A DNA stretch of 33,141 nucleotides, taken from a virus. Below the pieces are notes generated by a model. It ran no database searches and was not told the DNA's origin. It was given only the letters and a program-made list of their open reading frames with translations. The stretch covers positions 1-33,141 of IMG/VR virus record IMGVR_UViG_3300025098_000159. One strand, 5' to 3'. Each line of letters begins with the position of its first letter. The first letter of the stretch is position 1. Positions 15,180 to 25,500 of the stretch are shown one piece after another. The translations under genes and the position numbers were made by a program.

Positions 15180-16673
15180 ATGGCAGCAATTACTCCAACA
15201 GGTGGATCGTCGTTAAATAGCGTACCTTCACCAGTTAAAGCGGCGATAACTACTAACTATTTAGATTTTACATCTGGTAGTAACGACTGGTCTCAGCAGT
15301 ATCTACCTGATCTAATTGAGCAAGAAGCAGAAGTATATGGTAAAAGAACTATATCTGGTTTTCTAGCAGCAATTGGGGCAGAAGAGGCAATGAGCTCAGA
15401 CCAAGTAGTTTGGACAGAACAAGGTAGGTTACACCTTTCGTACAAAGTAACAGCATATGCAGCAGGATCAAACACTGGTGACCTTACTTTAGGTCAAGCT
15501 CCAGGATCAAGTGCATCTGCAGCGTCTACTCACGGTATCAGAATCGGTTCAACCGTTCTAGTATCTGATGGACAGGCTAACGCAGTAGTATTTAGAGGGT
15601 TAGTCACTCACTTACCAGCAGGTAACAAAATCACAGTAGCTCCTTATACAACAGGTGATGCTTCAGGTGATATTGCAGATGTTTCAGGTATCAATACAAC
15701 AACTCTAGCAGCAAGTGGTAGAGTATTTGTTTATGGTTCTGAGTATGGTAAGGGAACAAATGGTATGGGCGAAACTACTGGTAATAACCCAGTTATGCCA
15801 CAGTTCACTACGTTTAACAACAAACCAATTATCTTAAAAGATCATTATTCAATTTCTGGATCTGATACTTCAAGAATCGGTTGGGTTGAGGTTAGCGCAG
15901 AAGACGGAACTTCAGGATACTTATGGTATCTAAAAGCAGAAGCTGAAACTAGATTAAGATTTGCTGATTATCTTGAGATGTCTCTTTTAGAGTCAGAAAA
16001 AGGTACAGTAGGTGGATCAGTAGCTGATAATTCAATCAACGGTGCAGGAGAATCATTCGGTACTGAAGGTTTATTTAAAGCTATCACAGCTAGAGGTCAC
16101 GTGACTTCTGGTATTGCAGGAACTAGTGCAGTAGATGATTTAGGATCTTTTGATGAGATTCTTAAAAAGTTTGACGAGCAAGGTGCTATTGAAGAGTACA
16201 TGCTTTATTGTAACAGAACAGTATCATTAGCAATTGATGATATGTTAGCAGCTCAGAACTCTTACGGGTCTGGTGGTACATCTTACGGTGTATTCAGCAA
16301 CTCTGAGGATATGGCATTGAATTTAGGTTTCTCTGGATTTAGAAGAGCATCATATGACTTCTACAAATCAGATTGGAGATACTTAAATGATATTTCATTA
16401 AGAGGTCAAGACGCTTTCAATGATATCAGAGGTGTTTTAATTCCAGCTGGTACTTCAACAGTATATGATGAAGTAGTTGGTAGAAGCATGAGAAGACCTT
16501 TCTTACACGTAAGATACAGAGCTTCTCAAACTGATGACAGAAGAATGAAAACATGGATAACAGGTTCAGTAGGTGGAAACATCACATCTGATCTTGATGC
16601 TATGGAGATCAACTTCTTATCAGAAAGATGTCTAGTAGTACAAGGAGCTAATAACTTCATGTTACTTAACTAA
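15180..16673 (+). CDS. Major capsid protein (HK97-fold expected)
   Basis: A 497-residue protein downstream of the scaffold, in the size range of crAss-like and marine podovirus capsid proteins. The N-terminal arm is Pro/Ser-rich, followed by W-S-Q-Q-Y-L-P-D-L-I-E-Q-E-A-E-V-Y-G and F-L-A-A-I-G-A-E-E. The last third contains R-G-Q-D-A-F-N-D-I-R-G-V-L-I-P-A-G, R-R-P-F-L-H-V-R-Y-R-A and a C-terminal F-L-S-E-R-C-L-V-V-Q-G-A segment. Codon use is visibly more ordered than in neighbours, as expected of the most highly expressed late gene. It is followed within 10 bases by a strong intrinsic terminator. The HK97 fold is an assumption from the gene's place and family, not read from a motif. Confidence 0.85.
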   Translation: MAAITPTGGSSLNSVPSPVKAAITTNYLDFTSGSNDWSQQYLPDLIEQEAEVYGKRTISGFLAAIGAEEAMSSDQVVWTEQGRLHLSYKVTAYAAGSNTGDLTLGQAPGSSASAASTHGIRIGSTVLVSDGQANAVVFRGLVTHLPAGNKITVAPYTTGDASGDIADVSGINTTTLAASGRVFVYGSEYGKGTNGMGETTGNNPVMPQFTTFNNKPIILKDHYSISGSDTSRIGWVEVSAEDGTSGYLWYLKAEAETRLRFADYLEMSLLESEKGTVGGSVADNSINGAGESFGTEGLFKAITARGHVTSGIAGTSAVDDLGSFDEILKKFDEQGAIEEYMLYCNRTVSLAIDDMLAAQNSYGSGGTSYGVFSNSEDMALNLGFSGFRRASYDFYKSDWRYLNDISLRGQDAFNDIRGVLIPAGTSTVYDEVVGRSMRRPFLHVRYRASQTDDRRMKTWITGSVGGNITSDLDAMEINFLSERCLVVQGANNFMLLN

Positions 16674-16681
16674 TACTTTTT

Positions 16682-16722
16682 AAAAGAGTTAGGCGCTTCG
16701 GCGCCTAGCCCTTTTATTTTTT
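16682..16722 (+). terminator. Rho-independent terminator after the capsid gene
   Basis: A 15-position stem with one A-C mismatch and one G-T wobble spans 16682-16715. The inner arms are TTAGGCGC and GCGCCTAG, closed by a TTCG tetraloop at 16697-16700. The outer A4/T4 pairs run into CTTTTATTTTTTT. It is the only strong intrinsic terminator found in the window. Confidence 0.92.
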
Positions 16723-16744
16723 TAATATTTAATTTTATTATATC

Positions 16745-17545
16745 ATGGCAAAAGCAAAAAAGAAAGCGGCAGCTGCAGAAGCACCTGTAGTTGAAGCTAT
16801 AAAACAAGAACCCAAGAAAACAAACACTTGGGAAATAAAGGATAGAAACTACTTTTTACTTAGAAATTTAAATCCTTTAACATACACTATAAGATCAAGA
16901 GGTATATTTTACTTTGATGAGGAGAAGGGATATGAGAGAGAGTTGAAATACACAATTAACCAAAGAACACCATTTGTAGATGAGTTCAAAGGTGAAGCAA
17001 GACTTGGTCATATTGTATTTGAAAACGGTGCACTGTATGTACCAAAAGAAAAACAAACATTACAGAAACTATTATCACTATATCATCCAGATAGAAACAC
17101 TTTGTTCCAAGAACAAAATTTAGTTAAAGAAGCTGAAGATGATATGGATTACCTTAACTTAGAAATAGAAGCTTTAAATCTAGCTAGAGATATGGAGATC
17201 GATAGAGCAGAAGCTATACTAAGAACAGAACAAGGTAGTGAAGTTTCTAACTTAACTTCTAAAGAACTAAGAAGAGACATATTAGTGTTTGCTAAACAAA
17301 ATCCAGAATTACTGATTGAGTTAGCAAATGATGAAAATGTTCAGCTTAGAAACTTTGGAATCAAGTGTGTTGAATTAGGATTAATAACTTTATCTGGCGA
17401 CAACAGAACATTTACATGGGCTAAGACAGGTAGAAAAGTTATGAACGTTCCATTTGATGAGCATCCATATTCAGCTTTAGCTGCTTGGTTCAAAACCGAT
17501 GAAGGTTTAGAAGCTTATAACAATTTAGAAAAAAGATTAAGCTAA
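16745..17545 (+). CDS. Conserved head-proximal protein, unknown function
   Basis: A 266-residue protein with a Lys/Ala-rich N-terminus (M-A-K-A-K-K-K-A-A-A), then a beta-like region R-N-Y-F-L-L-R-N-L-N-P-L-T-Y-T-I at 35-50. The C-terminal two thirds are helical and charged, including R-D-M-E-I-D-R-A-E-A-I-L-R-T-E-Q and S-K-E-L-R-R-D-I-L. Near the end is P-F-D-E-H-P-Y-S-A-L-A-A-W-F. It stands between the capsid gene and the connector genes and is probably a virion or head-completion protein, but no domain family is recognised. It begins behind the capsid terminator, so its expression needs read-through or a promoter in the short gap; none was clearly seen. Confidence 0.6.
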   Translation: MAKAKKKAAAAEAPVVEAIKQEPKKTNTWEIKDRNYFLLRNLNPLTYTIRSRGIFYFDEEKGYERELKYTINQRTPFVDEFKGEARLGHIVFENGALYVPKEKQTLQKLLSLYHPDRNTLFQEQNLVKEAEDDMDYLNLEIEALNLARDMEIDRAEAILRTEQGSEVSNLTSKELRRDILVFAKQNPELLIELANDENVQLRNFGIKCVELGLITLSGDNRTFTWAKTGRKVMNVPFDEHPYSALAAWFKTDEGLEAYNNLEKRLS

Positions 17546-17555
17546 TTAATCACTT

Positions 17556-17592
17556 TATAGAGTAGTCATCTCTATGAGGTGACTACACTATA
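17556..17592. other. Long imperfect palindrome between two head genes
   Basis: The arms GTAGTCATCTC and GAGGTGACTAC pair over 11 positions with one G-T wobble around a three-base loop TAT at 17573-17575. After a single A-A mismatch, five more pairs form between TATAG and CTATA. No T-run follows on either strand, so it is not a standard terminator. An RNA processing site, an mRNA-stabilising hairpin or an operator is possible. Confidence 0.6.
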
Positions 17593-17604
17593 TAAAAAGA
17601 AATT

Positions 17605-18354
17605 ATGGCAGTAAATATAAACACAGTATACACTAGAGTTCAGTCAATTGCAAACAAAGAGCAAAGAGGTTATCTTACACCTATTGAATACAACAGGTTT
17701 GCAAACCAAGCACAATTAGAAATATTTGAACAGTACTTTTATGATTTAGATCAATATCTTAGAAGACCAGGTAATGATACTAGACATGCTGATGCTGTAA
17801 CTAGCTTACAAGAAAAAATAGCACTGTTTGAAGTTTTTGAAACAAACTTAGGAGATTATAACAGTGGTTATGATTTACCAGCCGCGCTACATAAATTATC
17901 AACAGTAGAATTATCATACTCAACAATTGATGGTACTGGAGCTAATTGGCACGAGGTTGAAGGTCTTACAAAAAAAGACTGGAGGTTAATTAGAACAAGC
18001 AACATATTACTACCAACAGATACGCAACCAGTATATATAAGAGAAGCTAATAAACTAAAAGTTTATAAAGGTAAAGCAACAACACCTTTCTTTGAAGAGT
18101 TAACAATCAATGAGGCAATAACAGTAGATTATATAAAAAAGCCTACAACTGTTAATTGGGCTTATTACTTAGATGGAAATGACGCCGCGTTATACAATGC
18201 AACTGGATCAACTAACTTTGAGCTACATGGATCAGAAGAGCCAAACTTAGTTATTAAAATATTAGAACTAGCAGGTGTAGCAATGAAAGCATCTGATGTT
18301 TATCAAGTGGCTGATAAAGAAAATATTGAAGATATACAACAACAAAAAGCATAA
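17605..18354 (+). CDS. Head-tail connector / ring protein (adaptor-like)
   Basis: This 249-residue protein starts with N-I-N-T-V-Y-T-R-V-Q-S-I-A-N-K-E-Q-R-G-Y-L-T-P-I-E-Y at 4-29. It continues with F-A-N-Q-A-Q-L-E-I-F-E-Q-Y-F, a helical pattern seen in adaptor proteins of crAss-like and marine podoviruses. A beta-rich middle (D-L-P-A-A-L-H-K-L-S-T-V-E-L) and a helical end follow. It is encoded right after the head genes and 4 bases before another connector candidate. It would bind under the portal and help close the packaged head and recruit the tail. The assignment is from pattern and gene order; a minor head protein is the alternative. Confidence 0.55.
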   Translation: MAVNINTVYTRVQSIANKEQRGYLTPIEYNRFANQAQLEIFEQYFYDLDQYLRRPGNDTRHADAVTSLQEKIALFEVFETNLGDYNSGYDLPAALHKLSTVELSYSTIDGTGANWHEVEGLTKKDWRLIRTSNILLPTDTQPVYIREANKLKVYKGKATTPFFEELTINEAITVDYIKKPTTVNWAYYLDGNDAALYNATGSTNFELHGSEEPNLVIKILELAGVAMKASDVYQVADKENIEDIQQQKA

Positions 18355-18358
18355 TTAA

Positions 18359-19513
18359 ATGGCAGGATTATTTCAAAAAACACAAGAAGCATATTACCAA
18401 CAAAGCCAAAGTAGCTTTAGTACAGAACCAAATGGCAGTCAACTTACGTTTACATTAACAAATGTTTTCTTTCCTAGTGTACCAAGCGCTAAGACAGATA
18501 TAAGAATTTTTGTTAATGACGTTGAAATAGATACTGATAATTACAGCTACTCATCACCAACAATAACTTTTTCAGGCAACACAAATAACACTAATGAACT
18601 TGAAAGTGATGGAGCACCAAAAGCAAACGCTACATTAAAAGTACAAGAGCGAGCATTAAGTGAAAGCTTTGGTACATATCAATATGTTTCTTTAGATGAT
18701 GTTGTTAATAACTTTTTAATAGCTTATGTAGGTGAAAACAAAGTAATACCAAAAGTAAAAAGAACAGATGTTTTATTTCATGCTAGAAGAGGTTTAGCTG
18801 AGTTTAGTTATGATACATTAAAGTCTAGAAAGTCACAAGAAATAGACGTACCACCATCACTTATAATACCTTTGCCTCACGATTATGTTAATTATGTCGG
18901 TTTACAATTAGTTGATGGGCAAGGTATATACAAAAAATTATACCCAACGCGGTATACAAATAACCCTACATCTTTATTACAAGATGATAATTATAATTAT
19001 CTATTTGATGGTGATGGCAATGCTTTAACTAAATCACCTTCAGAGGCTTGGAGTAAATTTAAAGAAGCAAACAACACAGGCACCGAAACAACACAAAGAT
19101 CATTAAACCTTAGTGATGATACAGACATTGAGTTTCGATTTAATGAAGGTAAACGATATGGATTAACGCCAGAGTTTGCGCAAGATAACGGTACTTTTTA
19201 TATTGATGAAGTACAAGGTAGAATACATTTAAGTGGTGATTGCAGCGGTCATCATTTAGTTATTAACTATATATCAGATAGTTTAGGTACAGATGGTGAA
19301 ATGCAAATACATAAATTTGCTGAAGAGGCTTTATACAAACATATAGCATACTCTATAGCAAGCACACACACATCAGTACAACCAGCGTATGTTGCATTAT
19401 TAAAAAAAGAAAGATTTGCAGCATTACGTAACGCTAAAATAAGATTATCAAACCTTAAGTCAGAGGAGTTAGCTCAGATAATGAGAAACAAATCTAAATG
19501 GATAAAACGCTAA
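18359..19513 (+). CDS. Tail tubular / connector-like protein
   Basis: The 384-residue protein has an N-terminal beta domain (F-S-T-E-P-N-G-S-Q-L-T-F-T-L and D-I-R-I-F-V-N-D-V-E-I) followed by a core with V-L-F-H-A-R-R-G-L-A-E-F-S-Y-D-T-L-K-S at about 139-157 and P-P-S-L-I-I-P-L-P-H-D-Y-V-N-Y-V at 168-183. The pattern 'helical arrival, S-K-S/R-K-S, then P-L-P-H-D-Y-V-N' recurs in tail tubular or ring proteins of podoviruses related to the crAss group. A helical C-terminus with K-F-A-E-E-A-L-Y-K-H follows. It would form a ring between the adaptor and the large stabilization protein encoded next, 6 bases downstream. Confidence 0.6.
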   Translation: MAGLFQKTQEAYYQQSQSSFSTEPNGSQLTFTLTNVFFPSVPSAKTDIRIFVNDVEIDTDNYSYSSPTITFSGNTNNTNELESDGAPKANATLKVQERALSESFGTYQYVSLDDVVNNFLIAYVGENKVIPKVKRTDVLFHARRGLAEFSYDTLKSRKSQEIDVPPSLIIPLPHDYVNYVGLQLVDGQGIYKKLYPTRYTNNPTSLLQDDNYNYLFDGDGNALTKSPSEAWSKFKEANNTGTETTQRSLNLSDDTDIEFRFNEGKRYGLTPEFAQDNGTFYIDEVQGRIHLSGDCSGHHLVINYISDSLGTDGEMQIHKFAEEALYKHIAYSIASTHTSVQPAYVALLKKERFAALRNAKIRLSNLKSEELAQIMRNKSKWIKR

Positions 19514-19519
19514 TAGAAT

Positions 19520-22500
19520 ATGCCAGAGTTTAGACGAGAATTTTTAAAATCCAAGATGAATAAAGACTTGGATGAAAGGCTAATACCACAAGGTGAATAT
19601 AGAGATGCCTTGAACATTGAAGTTTCTACATCAGAAACGTCTGATGCTTTTGCTATAGAAGCGTCCAATGGTACTAAGCTGATAAAATCAATGCCTTCAA
19701 ATTATGATGAGCCTAAGTGTATTGGAGCAGCTAGAGACACAGAGAACAATAAGATCTACTGGTTTGTTGCATGTAACAATAGAGATGCTATTCTAGAATA
19801 TGACGTTGAAGCAGATGTAGTTTCACCGGTTGCTGTTGCTGTTAAAGCGACTAGCGATGTATTTAAATTTAATAAAAACTTTTTTATAACAGGTATAAAT
19901 ATAATTGATGATTTATTGTTCTTTACTGATAATAACTCTGAGCCTAAAAAAATAAATATAAATAGATTTAAAGCAGCTACTAACGGTGACTTTGAGGCAC
20001 ACACACAAATATACGGCGGTAATTTATTAGAAGAACATATTACTGTAATTAAAAAATATCCAAAAGCCGCACCAAACTTAGTTATAAAAAGAACATTACG
20101 AGACGGTATAGTGGATGCTACATTTATTGATACTGACGGTGATGCATTTGTTGACGCTGATGAATCAACAACGCCAAAATCTATAGGTAGTGAAATATCT
20201 TTGATATTAACAGGACAACCAGATTACAAGGAAGATGATATATTAAAGATTACAACTACAGATAATTCAAATGTATACACAGCTAGAGTTGTTGTAAAAT
20301 CTATAGACGATGTTACTAGTATCAGTCAAAGAGTGACGGTTATATTGTTATCAACATCAGAAGAAATGATAAGTGTTGATAAGCAGCTGTGGAATGTTGA
20401 GCTTGAAGAAGGTGATTCATTTTTTCAAGACAAGTTTCCTAGATTTGCTTATAGATGGAAATATAATGACGGTGAATACTCTGCGTTTTCTCCGTTTACA
20501 GGCGTTGCGTTTATACCTGATGATGAAAATTTTGTTTATAACATGGAAGAAGGCCATAATGTTAATATGGTTAATAATGTTAGAAAAATAACACTTAATA
20601 CTTTTGACACGCTACCACCTGATGTAGTTGAGGTTGATGTGTTATATAAAGAATCAAACGCCGCAAATATATATTTAGTATCTACACTAAAAAATAAAGA
20701 AAAGTCTATAGTAATTACATCTGAACAAATAGAAAAAACTATTGAGTCAAACCAGTCACTAAGACCTTATGATAATGTACCACGTAAAGCTAAAGCACAA
20801 GAGATAACAGCTGGTAGGTTGATGTATGGTAACTATTTACAAAACAATACATTTAGAGATGACGTTGTAATAAAACTAACAGTCACACCAACAGAAGTTG
20901 ATAGAAACAAACCTGAACCATCTGCTAAAAGTTTACGAACATATCAAGTTGGTGTTGTTTATTTAGATGAGTTTGGTAGACAGTCACCTGTATTTGCAAG
21001 CTCAAAAGGTGGCTCATTAAAACTAGACGGCACGTACGCTGATAAAAAGAACACACTAAAAGCAAAGATAAATTCCGATGCTCCGACTTGGGCAACTCAC
21101 TATAAATACTACATAAAAGAAAATTCAAACGAATATTATAACGTTATAATGGATAGGTTTTATGAAGGTGAAGAAGATAACTTCTGGTTAAGTTTTCCAT
21201 CATCAGAAAGAAACAAAGTAACTACAGATGATTACTTAATACTTAAAAAACAAAACGGTAAAAACGTAGCTTTTGATCCTGATGAATATGGTGTTAAGTC
21301 TCAGAAGTATAAAATACTAGACATACAAGATGAACCTCCTGAGTTTATAGCTAAGAAAAAAGAATTATTAGGTGAGCTAGCCGATTCTAGTAGATTATTT
21401 CCAGATACTTTAGTTGGCCACCCTCGTGAAGGTTTTAGAACATTTAGAGTGGCTGGTGATAAAATAGGTGTTGATGATAGTGAATTAAGAGACATAGCAA
21501 ATAACGATAACTTTATTAATCAAAATAAGTTTATACGTATTACAGATATAACAGATGTTCGTGCTACTAACTATTACCAAATAGAAAAAGTATTAAAGGT
21601 TGATGCTAATGATGATGGGGATTTTAAAGATAGTGGTGATTACTATGAGTTTACACTAGCGAAAAAATTTGGCGCTGATGTTAACTGGGTAGGAACAAAA
21701 GATAATAGAGTTACTGGTTTAAAGTTACAGTTATTTTCTGAAGAAACTATAATACAAAATGAAGAGTTTTCAGGTAGATTTTTTGTTAAATTAAAACGTG
21801 ATAATATCATAGCAGAAAATATATTTGGCGGGCCAACAGATGAATTTGATCAAGTTGGTGAGGCTAAATTTAAGCTATTTGATTTTAACGATAGTAAAGG
21901 TGCTACTAAAACCTTAACAGCAAAGCAAAGAGGTTTGTCCACTATATATATAGATGACGCAAGAAGAAGTGACTTTGCTGGTGCTGGTTTCGTTATAGAG
22001 CATGACTTAGATAAAGATGGTAACAAACCAACTGGTGATTTAGCGTCTGGTACTACAGCGTTTACAGTGAATAACGCAAATGGCAGCGTTGTTCTTGAAA
22101 ATAACATTGTTGGCCCTAAGAAAGGAAACAACAGATTAATGTTACGTTATATAGATTATGGTGATGATAGAAAAAACTCAGACACAACAGCACCAAAAGA
22201 AAGAGATTTTACAGCGAGAAACGATGAGAACAAAAGAATAACAGGCCAATCAGATTTTCAGTTTCATGAGATGTTAAGAGGTCAAAAGGGCTTATATTTA
22301 TCGTTTGCTGGTGATCCAGATCAACATAGAATACGAATAAAAAACGTATTTATAACAGCTGTAAGAAATTTTAACTCTACAAGAAGACATAGTAGTAGCG
22401 CTAATAGAGGTATAAGATACGATATACTTTTAGAAAAGCCAATTCCATGGGGACCATTAGCATCACAAACTGGCGGTACAGATGGTGGTAACTTACGTGT

Positions 22501-25500
22501 AGATGGTTTAGGTACTAGTCAGGTGTTTCCTATAAGAAAAAGATTAAACTATGCTACAATAAAGTTATGGAGAAAAAGAACTAATCAAGTTCAAAAGAAA
22601 ACAGGTAACCCAGCTGTGTGGGAAACAGAACCAAAACCTTCTATAGTAGATCTTGATTTATATCATGAGGCAAGTGACGCTTATCCAATAGCAGACCATG
22701 GAACAGAGCAAGCGTTGGGTAACAATAGAAATGGTAGTAAGATATGGTACAACTGCTTTAGTTTTGGTAATGGTGTAGAGTCAGATAGAGTTAGAGACGA
22801 TTTTAATGGTATACGTATAGATAAAGGCGCCACAGCATCAACAACATTAGACGAGCCATTTGCTGAAGAAAGAAGAAAAACAAGTATTACATATTCTGGT
22901 TTATTTAACTCTACAAGCGGCGTTAATAAGTTAAATCAATTTATACAAGCAGAAAACATAACAAAAGAAATAAACGATGCGTATGGCTCTATACAGAAGT
23001 TACATGCTAGAGATAATGATCTTACCGTTTTATGTGAAGATAAAGTATTAAAGGTACTTGCAAATAAAGACGCTGTGTTTGAAGCAGATGGCGATGCTAG
23101 ATTAGTATCGACAAATAATGTTTTAGGTCAGGCCATACCTTACGCTGGTGATTTTGGTATAAGTAAAAATCCTGAATCATTTGCTGATTTTAGTTATAGA
23201 AGTTACTTCTCTGATAAAGATAGAGGTAAGGTGTTAAGGTTATCAATTGATGGTTTAACTGATATATCTAACAAGGGTATGGGTGATTACTTTAGTGATC
23301 ATTTAGCAGAAGCCGATACTAGTGTTATTGGTAGTTATGACGAGAATACTAACAGCTACAACTTAACATGGTCAAACGCTTGCCATTCAGATACTATTAG
23401 TTTTAAAGAAGCTGTAGATGGTTGGCCAAGTAGAAAATCATTTCACCCAGATTATGGTATATCACTTGACAATACGTACTACACGTTTAAAAATGGTGAC
23501 TTGCATAAACATACACACGAGGTTAACAAAAACACGTTTCATGGCGCCGCACAAGCAGACTCAACTATAGACATTATATTTAATGAAAATAGAAACGCTA
23601 TAAAGAAATTTAAAACACTTAACTACGAAGGTGACAGTGGTTGGGTTGCAGACGAAATAACAACAGATCAAGAAACTGGAGCGGACGTTACGTTTAAAGC
23701 AAAAGAAAATAAGTACTTTGCTCACATGAAGCATGTTAAGAAACATAAAGTTACTGTCACTGTTGATAATAGTGACGATGGTCCTGTAGATATAGGTGTT
23801 GGTACTGTTTCTTTTAAAATAACACCTGGAACAACCGCGACAAACACATATACGTTTATTGCCAAACCAAAATCAGGAACTACGTTTGATTCAGTGTTTA
23901 CATTTGGAAGTTACAATACAACGTACTTATCTAGCTCTGATACATCAGCATCAATAAACTCAGATGGTAACATGGTAATTACTACAAAGTTAAATAGTTT
24001 TAAAATGCCACCTGAAAATATTGACTTAACGTTACCTATTGTAACGTCTGGTAAAACTTCTAATTCTTCATTTACTCTAGCTGGTACGTTCAATAAAAGT
24101 GTAGAAAACTCTTCAATAAACGATATTAATAGCGGTGGCCTTATATCAGCTTCAGCAACTGACGGATCTTCATGGACAACATCAGGTAGTAGCAACACTA
24201 GCGTAACATTATTAGATGTGTTAGTTACACCTCACTCAAACCATGAGTTCACAGATGATAACTTACCACAGTTAATAGTAACAGGTGACATTGAAGATAA
24301 CTACGAAGTAACTGGACCAACAGCACAGGGCACGGGATATACATTTAAAGTTGTTGGATCAAGAGTTAATAAAAATCTTACAGCTGAAAATATTAAACTA
24401 ATATCTAAACCAAACAAAGCTGTTAGTCTTGAAACTAACGCTATATTTGCCGCAGAAATATCACAAGAAGATTTTGCTAAAGATGAAGAAGAAAGAGAGA
24501 TAATAGTTAGAGGATCTGTTGGAGCACAAGTTTTATTAGGTGCGAGTGTTGTTTCGTCAACAGGCACTGATCTTGCTATCAATATATTAGACGGTAATGG
24601 GTTTTCAACAGGCCAAAAAACATTAACAGTAGGTGATAATGGACAAGCAAAAGCAATAATAAAAGTTACGGCTAACAGTACAAGTGCAAGACGAAACGTG
24701 TTTATATTACTTAGTGAAGCTACAGGATACGTAATAACAGACGAGTTTGATAACTCTGATGGTACAGATGATTCTAAAGTTTTATTTACTATACCTCAAA
24801 CATTATTAGTACATATCAGTGGATTTTTAATAGTATCTGAATCTACATTTCCACATAATACGTTTAGCTCGCTACCTGCTGGACCAAACAATAGTATACA
24901 GTTCCAAGCCCAGTTAACAAACGATTCGGTACTAGGTACAAACCCAGGTACATCTGTGCAAATGAACGAAGCACAAGCTTCTACTAGTTTAATGAGGATG
25001 CCTGCTAACACAGAGTTTCCTACAGAAAACAATAGGTTCTCTCAAATATTCAGTGTTGCAAGGCACAATGCAGCTGATAACCAAAGTTTAATTGTTAAGG
25101 TAGACGATCTTGATGTAGAAAATGATTTCTTAAAAACTGATGGTACTAACGCATACGATTCTAGCACTGGTAACCTTGTGCTGGCTAACGGTAGTATATT
25201 AAAGGTTGTTGATCATAGGTTTGGTATAATTGGTACAGGTGGTAGAGGTAATATAACTGTACAATTTGACATACTTAAATACGGTACAGCTGATGACTAC
25301 GTTGTACTAAAAACACAGAACGTACTTGAATTATCTCAAAACGTTGGTGGCTCAGGCTCTACAGTGTCAACAACAACATTAACTGGAGCAGGTAGTTATA
25401 TTAATAGCGATATAGATGAAAGAGCTGGTGGTGTGTTTGCTACACTAGCAGATAACGGAGCATTAGAGTTTCAGTATACAGTAACATTTTTAGCTGCTGC

